From Streptomyces tuirus (GTDB lineage: Bacteria; Actinomycetota; Actinomycetes; Streptomycetales; Streptomycetaceae): 64,000 nucleotides of DNA. A model generated the notes under the pieces. The model was not told the origin of the DNA and searched no databases. It worked only from the letters and a program-made list of their open reading frames with translations. Of this stretch, positions 17,254 through 26,710 are shown piece by piece. A program made the translations under genes and the position numbers. The stretch covers positions 1-64,000 of the forward strand of contig NZ_AP023439.1 in NCBI RefSeq assembly GCF_014701095.1. Direction: 5' to 3'. Numbering within the stretch: position 1 is the stretch's first letter; each line of letters begins with the position of its first letter.

Positions 17254-18678
17254 GTGAGAGCAGGAGCGTTACGGACCGTGCCGCTGGCCGGGGAGCTGAC
17301 CTCGTCACTGATCAGCCGGGCCGCAGACCGCTACGGCCTGCCGGCCGCCGGCGTGCTGCGGCTGTGGACGTGCCGCAACTCCCCCGCCCGGAACGACGGC
17401 GGCGGTGTGCGGGCCGATGCGGAGATCGTGCTCAACGAAGCCGGGCGGGGTGTGCTCGCCGAGCTGTGCGGAGTCGAACCGGCGGTGCTGGCGCGTGCTC
17501 TGCCCGCGTTCACCGTGGATGATCCCAAGATCGGCACCGGCCGGGAGGCCGCCCTGGCGCAGGCGCGGTGGCGGGCGGCGAGCGCGGTGGCGGGCGAAGC
17601 GGCGTTCGCCTGCCGGTCGTGCACCGCGCGGCGGACCGGGCAGACGGTGCGGGCGGTGCGGTATCTGCCGCGCTGGGAGCGGGTGTGTGTCCGGCACGGG
17701 CGGTGGCTGCTGGACGCGGACGCCGACCAGCCGCTGGAACACCTCGACCTGCGCGGCGTCCCGGAGGTGGCTGCGGCACAGCGGCGGTGGGCAGGGGTGG
17801 CGCGCCGTGCGGTGCGGGCCGGGGTGGTCCCGGAGCAGGCGTTCACGGTGGCGTATGCGGTGGTGGCCCGCTGGTGGGATGAGGCTCTGCACTGGGAGCA
17901 GGAGGAGATCTGGCCGCACAGGCTGCACCGGGTGGCGGGCGGCAACGCGGGACCGCGACTTGGGTGGTGGCGGATCGTGGGCCGGGATCCGGTCATCTTC
18001 CCGGAGGTGGTGGCCGTGGCCGACGCGCTGCTGGACCCGGCCATGACCGAGCTGGTGTGGAGGGACAGCGGCGCCGGGCGGCCGCGGCCGCTGCCCGCCG
18101 ACGGGGCGTTCTGCCGCCGGCTGGGTGAGCGGGTGGGACGGGGCTGGCTGGGCCCGCTGTCGGCGGTGGACTACGGCGGACCGCTGCTCACCTGGATGGG
18201 CGCTGTCATCCGCCAGCGGCGCGGTGAAGGCGGGCCGCCCGGGTGGAGGGACGATCCATGGCGGCTGAAGCGGAAAGAGCAGCCCGCCACGATGGCCGGC
18301 CAGCTGCGCGTTATGGCGGCCGAGCAGCAGGCGTGCGGCTCGGGCACCCGGTGGCGGGCCACAGTGAGCGCCGAACACCGTTTCCAGATCGAGCAGATGA
18401 TCGGCGAAGCCCAGGAGCAGCTGGTGCAGCTGGTGCAGCTGGTGCAGCTGGTGCAGCTGGTGCAGCTGCGGGGCGTACACAGCGGCACCACCGCCGAGGT
18501 GGCACGCACACTGCTGGAGCACCTCAGCCGCAGTGCCGCGTTGATCGACCAGGCCTTGGTGGACACCGCCGCCGCAGCCGTCTTTGCGGGGGTGGCGGTG
18601 GAGGAGGTGTCGGCGTGGTCCCGCTTGCCCGTCCAGGAGCTGGCGGAGCTCGTGTCAGAGGGCCCGGATCAGGACTGA
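17254..18678 (+). CDS. TniQ-family-like protein directly downstream of tpg
   Basis: A 474-residue protein with GTG start (GGGGAGA upstream). The N terminus PLAGELTSSLISRAADRYGLPAAGVLRLW has the TniQ/TnsD opening pattern (short prolines, then two helices ending in L). Residues ~120-160 hold a zinc-finger-like CRSCTARR...RYLPRWERVCVRHGRWLLD, as in TniQ. Near residue 390 a five-copy 9-base tandem repeat encodes LVQ units in a probable coiled coil. TniQ/TnsD proteins select the target site for Tn7-like transposons. Position 49 bases after tpg suggests co-transcription with tap-tpg. Family assignment is likely but not certain. Confidence 0.6.
   Translation: MRAGALRTVPLAGELTSSLISRAADRYGLPAAGVLRLWTCRNSPARNDGGGVRADAEIVLNEAGRGVLAELCGVEPAVLARALPAFTVDDPKIGTGREAALAQARWRAASAVAGEAAFACRSCTARRTGQTVRAVRYLPRWERVCVRHGRWLLDADADQPLEHLDLRGVPEVAAAQRRWAGVARRAVRAGVVPEQAFTVAYAVVARWWDEALHWEQEEIWPHRLHRVAGGNAGPRLGWWRIVGRDPVIFPEVVAVADALLDPAMTELVWRDSGAGRPRPLPADGAFCRRLGERVGRGWLGPLSAVDYGGPLLTWMGAVIRQRRGEGGPPGWRDDPWRLKRKEQPATMAGQLRVMAAEQQACGSGTRWRATVSAEHRFQIEQMIGEAQEQLVQLVQLVQLVQLVQLRGVHSGTTAEVARTLLEHLSRSAALIDQALVDTAAAAVFAGVAVEEVSAWSRLPVQELAELVSEGPDQD
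18421..18465 (+). repeat. Five tandem copies of a 9-base coding unit
   Basis: CTGGTGCAG is repeated five times without change, encoding (Leu-Val-Gln)x5 within the TniQ-like gene. Copy number could vary by slippage while keeping the frame. The heptad-like spacing suits a helical coiled-coil segment. Confidence 0.95.
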
Positions 18679-18867
18679 CGCACGCAGCGGCCGGTGTGCC
18701 GTCTCTCAGCCGCTGCACGCCGCAGCCCGGACGCAGGGCGGATCCGGCCGGGTTCCCCCCTGGGGGTGCGCGGTGCCCGCTTCGCGAAAAGCGAAGGCGT
18801 GCGGCCACTACGCTGAGGTGGGGCCGCGGGTAGGCGGCGGCCTGGGGACCGGCGCCGAGGGAGCACG

Positions 18868-20088
18868 TTGAGCACTCAAACGGGTCCGGCGGCAGCGGGG
18901 GCGGACCTTGCCCAGCTGGCGCTCGACTTCCACCACACCCACCAGTTGCTGGACCCTGCCGCGCAGGGAGTGCAGGAGTGGCAGGTGCGCATCACCGCGG
19001 CCGGCACACCAGTGGGAAGCCTGACGGCCGTAAGGGGCCTGTACTGGAAGTCCGACAATCTGCGCGAGCGGATGGCCGACGAGCAGTCCTTCCCCGCCCT
19101 GGTGGCCGCCCAGCTCCTGGACGAGGACGGCCGGTTCACCTACGAGTTCGAGGAGTTCATCGAGTCGGCCTCCAGCGTTCTCGTCGTCGACCGGCTGCAC
19201 GTGGAGGAAGCCTTCGCCGACCCTGTGGTCGTCGCGGGGGTGGTGGCTTCTGTCATCGACCGGCTGACGGACAACTACTTCGCCGTGGTCCTGCCCGCCA
19301 AGAACGCCTGCACGGACGCGGGTTCCGCCCTGCTCGCCGAGGCCGGCACGCTGCTGAGCGCCCAGGAGTTCTCCGACGAACTGCAGATCATCGACAATGC
19401 CCTGGCCGCTCCCGAAGAGGCCGCGCAGCGCGTGCGCAGCCGTCTGCGCTCCCTCGCCCGCCACGGCCAGCCGGCGGCGTGGAACGAAGACGACGACGAG
19501 GACGGCTGGGACGAGGACGGCGAGGAGGACGAGCTCACCGCGCGGACGGCTGCGGTGCTGCGGGTGGCGCTCGAGGAGCTGTCCGCGCAGATCTGGCAGG
19601 ACGTCGCCGACGTGGGGGACGCGTCTGTTGGGCGCGGCGAGGGCCGTGTCCTTGGCTCGCTGCCGCCGATCACCTTTCACCAGGACCAGCAGTGGCGGCG
19701 GCAGATGGCCCGGTGCTTCGACGACCTGGCCGCCGAACTCGCCGAGACGCACGCCGTGCGCCCGCTGTGCACCGGCGAGGAGATGGCCCTGCACCTGGGT
19801 ATCGACCGGGCCAAGTCGCTGACGCGGAACCGGCCGCGCCTGGTCGCGGAAACAGTGGAGGGTCTGGGCGAAGACCGCCGCGACTTCGACTGGGACTGGT
19901 GCTCGACCGTCCTGTTCGAGGACCACGACGTGCTGATGCTGTTCGACGCCTCCCTGGACGGGATCGAGGACACCGGCAACGAGATCAACCAGGCCCTCGG
20001 ACTTGCCAACCTGGCCGCTGCGGACTGGTTCGTTCCCTTCCGCCCCAGTCAGGCCCGCGATCCCGACCGCGGCTTCCGCCACTCCTGA
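18868..20088 (+). CDS. Hypothetical protein with acidic central linker
   Basis: A 406-residue protein starting at TTG (GAGGGAG six bases upstream). Residues ~205-225 are a very acidic linker (NEDDDEDGWDEDGEEDE) joining two predicted helical domains. No catalytic motif recognised. It sits between the TniQ-like gene and the Tn7-like operon, so it may be transposon cargo, an accessory factor, or unrelated. Codon use is typical for Streptomyces. Confidence 0.6.
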   Translation: MSTQTGPAAAGADLAQLALDFHHTHQLLDPAAQGVQEWQVRITAAGTPVGSLTAVRGLYWKSDNLRERMADEQSFPALVAAQLLDEDGRFTYEFEEFIESASSVLVVDRLHVEEAFADPVVVAGVVASVIDRLTDNYFAVVLPAKNACTDAGSALLAEAGTLLSAQEFSDELQIIDNALAAPEEAAQRVRSRLRSLARHGQPAAWNEDDDEDGWDEDGEEDELTARTAAVLRVALEELSAQIWQDVADVGDASVGRGEGRVLGSLPPITFHQDQQWRRQMARCFDDLAAELAETHAVRPLCTGEEMALHLGIDRAKSLTRNRPRLVAETVEGLGEDRRDFDWDWCSTVLFEDHDVLMLFDASLDGIEDTGNEINQALGLANLAAADWFVPFRPSQARDPDRGFRHS

Positions 20089-20240
20089 CCCCGACCGCCG
20101 GAAGGTCCCGGGCTGCAAAGGGGCAGCATGAAAGCCGCAGACTGAAGTCTTTCCTTGGCGGGCCGACTCTCAGCCAGAGGCGGGCCCAAGACGGCTACGC
20201 TCAGGCTGCTGATGCGGCCGGGCGGGGGAAGTGGGGAGCA

Positions 20241-20561
20241 GTGGCCAAACGCGATCTGTGGGTACGCGTCGGGGACGACCTGGTGCGCGGTGACACCGTC
20301 GTGGGCGTCACCGTGAGCGATCCGCACTACCACCACGAGACGTTCAAGCTCATGCTGAAGGTCACGGGGCACCGCGACCACCTGTGGCTCGACTCCGGTG
20401 TCCGCGACGACGACCAGGGGGCGGGGCGCGAGCAGGTCAACGCGTTCGCAGACGCCTTCGTCGACACGCTCGCGCGCGGTGCGGCGATGCCGTCCGGCGC
20501 CCTGATCCGGTTCGGTTCCGGCGAAGACGACTCGGGGTGGGTGCTGTCGTCTCTGGGATAG
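20241..20561 (+). CDS. Small hypothetical protein
   Basis: A 106-residue protein with GTG start (GGGGA upstream). The sequence VAKRDLWVRVGDDLVRGDTVVGVTVSDPHYHHETFKLMLKV looks like a small beta-rich domain. No family recognised. Lies ~190 bases before the tnsA-like gene. Confidence 0.55.
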   Translation: MAKRDLWVRVGDDLVRGDTVVGVTVSDPHYHHETFKLMLKVTGHRDHLWLDSGVRDDDQGAGREQVNAFADAFVDTLARGAAMPSGALIRFGSGEDDSGWVLSSLG

Positions 20562-20753
20562 CGGCGAAGCCGATCCGGCGCCTGCTCACCTGGCGGCCCG
20601 GGCGGGAAAGTGCAGAGATGTGCACTGACACCAGCGCGCCCCAGGCGGCATCCTGTCCCCCGCACAGGACAACCGGTTCTTGTGGCAAGGCAGTTGGAGT
20701 TACTGGCCGGTTCGCCTGCGCGCCGTGTCCGGTGTGACGTTTGTGTGGAGCAC

Positions 20754-21575
20754 GTGATCATCGACAGCAGCCAAGACGGCTTACCTGCCGTCGCGGGCAG
20801 GGCCTGCCGGGTGCCGCAACCGGGTGCGGTGGAGGCAGAGTTCACGGGGCCGGACGGCACACTCGTGCAACGCCGATGGGTTGAGGCCGCGGTGGCTGTT
20901 CGGTTCGAGCAGCTCCAGCCGGTGGCGGCGTTCCCTGTGGTGCCCGGGCGGCGGTGGGGGCCGGGCTGGTGGTGGTCGGCCACCACCGGCGGGCACATAC
21001 CGCACGGGTCGCAGGCGATGTGCATGCAGCTGATGCTTTTGGACCGTGATCCGCAGGTGGTGGGGTTGTCGGCGCGGCCGGTGCGGCTGATCTGGCGTGA
21101 TCCCGGCAGCGGGCGGGTCCTGACGTGGGTGCCGCAGGTGTTCATCCGCTACGCCGACGGGCGTGCTCTGCTGGCCGACTGCCCCGCACACGCCGGGCCC
21201 ACCGGGGACCGTGCCGCGCGGGCGGCCGCGGTGCTGGGGGCGGCGTGTGCGGCGGTGGGGTTCACCTACCGGCGCCTGGTGCCGCCGGAGAAGGTAGTGG
21301 CGGCGAACGTGCGGTGGCTGGCCGGCTACCGCCATCCCCGCTACCGCGACGCCGGCGGGCTTGAGCAGGCGGTGCTGGAGGCGTTCGCCGCCCCGCGGGC
21401 TTTGATGGCCGGGGCCGTGGCTGCGGGCGAGGTCCTGAGCGCGCTGCCGGTGCTCTACCACGCGCTGTGGGGCGGGCGGCTGGTGGCGGATCTGACGCGG
21501 CCGCTGGGCGAGCACACGCTCGTGGCGCCCGGCCCGGCCGCAGGCGACGGGGAGCAGGAGCAGCACGGCAGGTGA
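20754..21575 (+). CDS. tnsA: TnsA-like transposase subunit, catalytic residues apparently lost
   Basis: A 273-residue protein; GTG start chosen for its GGAG at 5-base spacing. It matches the Streptomyces TnsA-like heteromeric transposase subunit family along its length: WWSATTGGHIPHGSQAMCMQLMLLDRDP (residues ~75-100), RPVRLIWRDP, LTWVPQVFIRYADGRALLADCP (~125-144) and NVRWLAGYRHPRYR. In Tn7, TnsA cuts the 5' strands using an E-D-K triad. Here the usual ESWLERD segment is GSQAMCM (85-91), the Asp of VPD is Gln128, and the DCR end is DCP (142-144). So the nuclease looks inactive, perhaps kept as a structural partner. Stop overlaps tnsB1 by GTGA. Confidence 0.75.
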   Translation: MIIDSSQDGLPAVAGRACRVPQPGAVEAEFTGPDGTLVQRRWVEAAVAVRFEQLQPVAAFPVVPGRRWGPGWWWSATTGGHIPHGSQAMCMQLMLLDRDPQVVGLSARPVRLIWRDPGSGRVLTWVPQVFIRYADGRALLADCPAHAGPTGDRAARAAAVLGAACAAVGFTYRRLVPPEKVVAANVRWLAGYRHPRYRDAGGLEQAVLEAFAAPRALMAGAVAAGEVLSALPVLYHALWGGRLVADLTRPLGEHTLVAPGPAAGDGEQEQHGR

Positions 21576-23575
21576 GCAGGCACGAGGTAACCGCGCCCGG
21601 TGGGCGGTGTGTTGGGGTGGGCGCTCAGGTCCGGTTCGAGGACCGCACCTGGCAGGTGACCGCTCTGGTCGATGGGCGGGTGTATCTGGCCGCCGAGGAC
21701 GGGGCCACCGGGTGCGTGCTGGCCGCCCGCCTGGTGGCCGCCGACGGCTTCGAGGTCGTCGGCCTGGCCGCCCCGCAGGTTCCGGCCGCCGCTATGTGGG
21801 CGGATGTGCCGTTGCCTGCCCGGGAGCGGGCGATGGCCTGGCTGCGGCACATCCGGGAGGTCGAGACCGGGCTGCCCGGCGGCCCCGGCAGCGGCGGCGG
21901 GGTGCCGAGGCCTGAGTACGACTCGCAGGCCTTCACGCTCGCCGAGCGGGAGCTCGCCAAGGCGAAGGAGCTTGCGGGGCTGGGCTGGACGAAGGTCAGC
22001 CGTCCTACGGTGCAGCGGATGCGGCTGGCCTACCAGCGCCAGGGGCTGCTGGGGCTGGTGGACAAGCGGTCCCTGCGCGCCTCCTCCCCCACCGGGCGGA
22101 CGGACGAGCGGGTGGTGGCCGCCGTGCTGGAGGCGCTGCGCGTACGTCGCGGCCGCAGGGCGACCACGGTCAAGCAGGTCATCGACCTGGCCGAACAGAT
22201 CGTGGCGCAGACGCACGGGAAGGGCCGGGTGACGCTGCCGGCCAGGTCGTCGCTGTACCGGCTGGTGAGGATGCTGGCGGATCCGGCCGAGCCGCCTGGT
22301 AGCCCGGCGCGCACCGCCACCGGTCCGGACGGGGCAGGCGGCGGGCCGCCTGCACTGCGACCCGCCGAGCGGGTCCATGTCGCCACCGCCCGCCTCGGCG
22401 TCGAAGCGGTGGGCGAGGACGGCCGTGCGGTGGCGGTGTCGGTCACCTGCGCACTGGACGGGGCCACCGGCTGCGTGCTGGCCGCCGTGCTGCACCCGCA
22501 GCAGGCCGCGCCGGTCGAGCTGTCCGTGCTGCTGGCCGAGATGGCAGTCCCCCGCACGGCGCGGCCCGGGTGGCGGGAGATGCTGCGGGCAGTCCACGAG
22601 GCGCTGCCGCTGCCGCTGCGGCTGATGCCCCTGGACGCGCGCATCGAGGCGACCGTGGCGCGTCCGGCGGCCCTGCCCCAGACGCTGGTCTTCGACCCGG
22701 CGGCGGCCGCCGTCACTCCCTGGTTCCTGACCGTGTGCGAAAGCCTCGGCGTGAGCCTGGAAGCCGCCCCCGCACGGCGCCGCGGCCTGCACAGTGCCGC
22801 TGGGGACAGGGTGAAAACGTTCGCAGGGCTGTTCACCCGGCACTCCGCAGACCTGGCCACCGCGCTGGGTGCTGTGCACCGGCCGGACAGCGCGGGACGG
22901 CAGGCGGAGGCGTTCTTCAGTCTGCCGCACCTGCGGGATGTGCTGGACGAGTGGATCACCGCCCGCTGGCACACCCGCCCCCAACAGGCTCTGCGGCACC
23001 CGCTGCTGCCCAAGGCGGCCCTGAGTCCACAGGAGATGTGGCGGGTGCTGCTGGGGGTCGCCGGATCGGTACCGGTGCCGCTGGCCGGGCAGGACTTCGC
23101 CGAGCTGCTGCCGGTGCAGCACCAGGCGGTCACCGAATCCGGGATCCGCCTGGGCAGGCGCCGCTACGACCATGAGTGTTTGGACGAGCACCGCGGCCGG
23201 GCCTGCCCCACCACGGACGGCGGCCGGTGGGAAGTGCGCCACCACCCCTATGACGTCCGGCAGGTCTACATCCGGCTGCCCGACGGACTCCTGCACGAGA
23301 TCCCCTGGACCGAGCACGCGCACGCCCTGCGCCCGTTCGACGACGCCGTCCGGCGCCGCACCGGGCAGATCATCGCCGACCGGAGCGGCCCGCCCGGGCA
23401 TCCGGCGTCATCGAGCAACGGGCGGGGGCGGGAGGCCGGTGTGCCGGCGGGCGGCCAGGGCCTGACGGACAGGTCGGCACCGGGCGGTGCTGCCGTGGCA
23501 CCGGTGCCGGACGGGCCCGGACGGGCGGGTGCCTTCGGAATGTGGGACGCGCAGGCGGAGGCCGAGCAGTGGTGA
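21572..23575 (+). CDS. tnsB: TnsB-like transposase 1 with degenerate DDE site
   Basis: A 667-residue protein of the TnsB/TniA/MuA integrase-fold family. N-terminal part: helix-turn-helix segments (ARERAMAWLRHIREVETG; VSRPTVQRMRLAYQRQGLLGLVDKR). Core: the RVHVATARLGV strand, where the first catalytic Asp is Ala271; Asp375 is kept in VFDP; the Glu position is Asp412 in AAGDRVKTF. C-terminal: Mu-transposase beta-barrel-like region (RRYDHECLDEHRGR...GGRWEVRHHPYDVRQVYIRLPDG). Clearly paralogous to the next gene. Likely a DNA-binding, catalytically silent partner. The GTG start overlaps the stop of tnsA. Confidence 0.8.
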   Translation: MSRHEVTAPGGRCVGVGAQVRFEDRTWQVTALVDGRVYLAAEDGATGCVLAARLVAADGFEVVGLAAPQVPAAAMWADVPLPARERAMAWLRHIREVETGLPGGPGSGGGVPRPEYDSQAFTLAERELAKAKELAGLGWTKVSRPTVQRMRLAYQRQGLLGLVDKRSLRASSPTGRTDERVVAAVLEALRVRRGRRATTVKQVIDLAEQIVAQTHGKGRVTLPARSSLYRLVRMLADPAEPPGSPARTATGPDGAGGGPPALRPAERVHVATARLGVEAVGEDGRAVAVSVTCALDGATGCVLAAVLHPQQAAPVELSVLLAEMAVPRTARPGWREMLRAVHEALPLPLRLMPLDARIEATVARPAALPQTLVFDPAAAAVTPWFLTVCESLGVSLEAAPARRRGLHSAAGDRVKTFAGLFTRHSADLATALGAVHRPDSAGRQAEAFFSLPHLRDVLDEWITARWHTRPQQALRHPLLPKAALSPQEMWRVLLGVAGSVPVPLAGQDFAELLPVQHQAVTESGIRLGRRRYDHECLDEHRGRACPTTDGGRWEVRHHPYDVRQVYIRLPDGLLHEIPWTEHAHALRPFDDAVRRRTGQIIADRSGPPGHPASSSNGRGREAGVPAGGQGLTDRSAPGGAAVAPVPDGPGRAGAFGMWDAQAEAEQW

Positions 23576-25679
23576 GCGCACCCGGCCGCCCTAGCCGCCC
23601 CGTGGCTGCCGCTGCGAGTGGCAGGCAGGTGAAGCTGGGCGCGTATGTGACGTTCCAGAGCTGTACCTGGCAGGTGGCCGCCGTGGCCGGTGCGTCGGTG
23701 ACGCTGGTCGACGAGGACGGGCAGACGGCGTCGGTTCTGTCCTCGTTCCTGTTCGCCGACCCCGCCTTCACCGTGGTGGGCTCCCCCAGTGCGGGAGTGC
23801 GGCAGTGGGGGCTGCTGGAGTCGGTGCCCGCCCGGGAGCGGGAGCGGGCTCTGGCCTGGCAGCGGCACATCCGCGAGATCGAGACCGGACTGCCCGACGG
23901 GCCCGGCAGCACCGGCGTCCCCCGGCCCGAGTACGACCCGCAGCGCACATCGATGGCCGAGCGGGAGCAGGCCAAGGCCGACGAACTCACCCAGCTGGGC
24001 TGGCCGCGGGTCAGCCGGGCCACCGTGCGCCGCATGCGCGCCCGCTACCACGGCCAGGGGTTGTGGGGTCTGATCCCGCGCCGCAAACCCTCCAGTGCGA
24101 CCGGGCAGGCTGATGAGCGGGTGGTGGCCGCGGTGCTGGAGGCACTGCGCCGCCAGCGCGGCCGCTCCAAGGGCACGCTGAAGGGGCTGCGGGAGCTGAC
24201 CGGGCACATCCTGGCCGACACCCACGGGCCGGGCACGGTGGCACTGCCTGCGCCGTCGACGTTCAACCGGCTGGCGCGGGTGCTGGCCGACCCGCTGGAG
24301 CATCCGGGACGTCCGGCCCGCACCGCAACGGCCGCGCCGGTGCGGCCCTTCACACCGACGGTGGCACTGCGGCCGGGCGAGCTGGTGCAGGTCGACACCA
24401 CCCGCCTGGATGTGATGGCCATCGGCGAGGACGGCCGTGCGGTGCGCCCGGAACTCACGATCGCTCTCGACGTGGCGACCCGGTCGGTGGTGGCGGCCGT
24501 GCTGCGCGAGGAGGGCACCAAGGCCGTGGACGCCGCCCTGCTGCTGGCGGAGATGGCCGTCCCCCACCCGGTGCGGCCCGGCTGGGGCGAGCAGCTGCGC
24601 ATGGCGCACGCCGCCGTCCCCTACGACCGGCTCCTCGCCCTGGACACACGGCTGGAGCAAGCGGCAGCGCGGCCGGTGGTGGTGCCGGAGACGATCGTCA
24701 TCGACCGCGGGGCCATCTTCGTCTCCACCGCGTTCCTGGCGGCATGCGAGACCCTGGGGGTGAGCGTGCAGCCGGCGCCGCCGCGGTCCCCGGCCGCCAA
24801 GGGCGCGGTGGAGAGGACGTTCGGAAGCATCAACTCGTTGTTCGCGCAGCACGTCGCCGGCTACACCGGCTCCCACGTCCTGGCGCGCGGCGAGGTGGTG
24901 CAGGACGAAGCCCGGTTCACGGTGGCGCAGTTGCAGGAACTGCTGGACGAATGGATCACCGCGTGCTGGCAGCACCGCCCCACGACGGGCTGCGCCACCC
25001 CCTGCTGCCGAAGAAGGCGCTGGCCCCCAACGAGATGTGGGGCGCGCTGCTGGGCGCGTGCGGATACGTGCCGCTGCCGCTGGACGGCGCCGACTACCTG
25101 GAACTGCTGCCGGTGCGCTTCCATCCCGTCACCGGCCGCGGCATCCGCATCAACCACCGCACCTACGACCACGCCGTGCTCAACGAGCACCGCGGACGGC
25201 CCTGCCCGGCCGGGCCCGGCGGCAGGTGGGAGATTCACCTCAACCCGCACGACGTACGCCAGATCTACATCCGGCTGCCCGACGGACACCTGCACGAGAT
25301 TCCGTGGATCCACCGCGACCACGTCCACGCCCCGATGAGCGAGACCACCTGGCGCCACATCCGCACCGCCATGAACCAGCGCACAGACCGCGAGAAGCAC
25401 GAAGTGGCCCTCGCGGAGGCCGCCGACCAGGTCCTGCGCCGCGCCCGGCCCAGCACTGCGGCGCAACCAGCACCGCCCAGGACGATGCCGGGCAGGCACA
25501 CCGCTCAGGCAGCCCCCCGGCCGGCGGGCGGTCAACCAGCGGTGAGCCGCTACGAGGCTGAGGACAGCCTCGACGCGCTGGAAGCCCGAGCCCGGGCTGA
25601 GGCCAGTGACGGCGTCGGCGCCGACGAGCCCGGCACGCTCACGCTGTATGACGCCGAGCAGGAGGCCGAACTGTGGTGA
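23572..25679 (+). pseudogene. tnsB: TnsB-like transposase 2, DDE site intact, frameshifted
   Basis: A paralogue of tnsB1 with a full catalytic triad: Asp275 in VQVDTT, Asp378 in VIDRGAIF, Glu414 in KGAVERTFGSIN. The reading frame breaks at CCCC 24978-24981: the upstream frame gives LDEWITACWQHRP then nonsense, while the +1 frame resumes HDGLRHPLLPKKALAPNEMW and runs to 25679. One added C would restore HRPHDGLRHPLLP, the usual motif. Everything after resembles a normal Mu C-terminal domain. Either a homopolymer sequencing error or real inactivation. GTG start overlaps tnsB1 stop; its stop overlaps the tnsC start. Confidence 0.8.
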
Positions 25680-26710
25680 CCCGTACCGATCCCCCCGCCC
25701 CCGGTACCGGGGAGCCAGCCGCGGGGACGGTGACGACGTTCGACGCCTTCGCCCGCTTCGCCCACGCCGCGCCCCCGACGCCACCACAGCCGGGCCAGGC
25801 GCCACGGCCAGTGGAGGAACGCCTGGCCTACCACTCGCAGTTCGTCACCGTGCGCACCCCGGCCATCGAGGCCCTGGCACGCCAGGTACGCACGCTGATG
25901 ATTCTGGGACGGCACCAGCACGTCACCGCCCGGCCGTCGCTGATCGTCACCGGGCCGGCCACCACCGGCAAGACCACCGCGCTGCTGCAGGTCGGCCGGA
26001 CCTGCCACCTCGCCCACACCCGCCGCGCCGCCCCGGGCGACGACAGTGTGCCGGTGGCTTATGTGCTGGTGCCGCCCGGCGCCACCGCCAAGACCCTGGC
26101 CGGGGAGTTCGCCCGCTACCTCGGCATCCCCGTCACCTCACGCATGACCACCGCGCAGATCACAACGGCTGTCTGCCACACCTACACTGCGGCCGGCGTC
26201 AAGCTCGTGCTGATCGACGAGATCCACCGACTCAACCCGCGCACCACATCCGGCGCGGAGGCCGCCGACTGGCTCAAGGACCTCACCGAACGCGTCGGCG
26301 CCACGTTCGTCTACGCAGGCATCGACGTCACCGCCAGCGCGGTGTTCACCGGGGTACGCGGCGCGCAACTGGCCGGGCGCGCCTCTCTGATCGACTGCGG
26401 GGCACTGCCCGCCCGCGCCGGCGAACGCGAACCGTTCCGCGAGCTGATCGCCGCCCTGGAAGCAGCCCTCGACCTGCGCGCCCACCGCACCGGCAGCCTG
26501 CCCAGGCTGGCGTCATACCTGCACGAACGGACCGCCGGGCGCATCGGCAGCCTCTCCCGCCTGATCCGCCAGGCCGCCATCGAAGCCATCCTCAACAGCA
26601 GCGAACGCATCACCAGACCGTTGCTGGATTCCATCGCGCTGGACCACCTCGCCGAGGAGCACTACCGGCCCCGCACCCCCGCCCGCCGCGCCCGGCCCAG
26701 CAGCCGGTGA
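25676..26710 (+). CDS. tnsC: TnsC/TniB-like AAA+ ATPase
   Basis: A 344-residue AAA+ protein (an in-frame GTG at 25673 is possible too). Walker A is GPATTGKTT (residues 93-101, Lys99); Walker B is LVLIDEIH (Asp181-Glu182); a sensor-like region FVYAGIDVT follows. The C terminus (RTAGRIGSLSRLIRQAAIEAILNSSERITRPLLDSI) is typical of TniB/TnsC ATPases, which polymerise on target DNA and link TniQ to the transposase. Intact. GTGA overlaps at both ends show tight translational coupling. Confidence 0.88.
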   Translation: MTRTDPPAPGTGEPAAGTVTTFDAFARFAHAAPPTPPQPGQAPRPVEERLAYHSQFVTVRTPAIEALARQVRTLMILGRHQHVTARPSLIVTGPATTGKTTALLQVGRTCHLAHTRRAAPGDDSVPVAYVLVPPGATAKTLAGEFARYLGIPVTSRMTTAQITTAVCHTYTAAGVKLVLIDEIHRLNPRTTSGAEAADWLKDLTERVGATFVYAGIDVTASAVFTGVRGAQLAGRASLIDCGALPARAGEREPFRELIAALEAALDLRAHRTGSLPRLASYLHERTAGRIGSLSRLIRQAAIEAILNSSERITRPLLDSIALDHLAEEHYRPRTPARRARPSSR

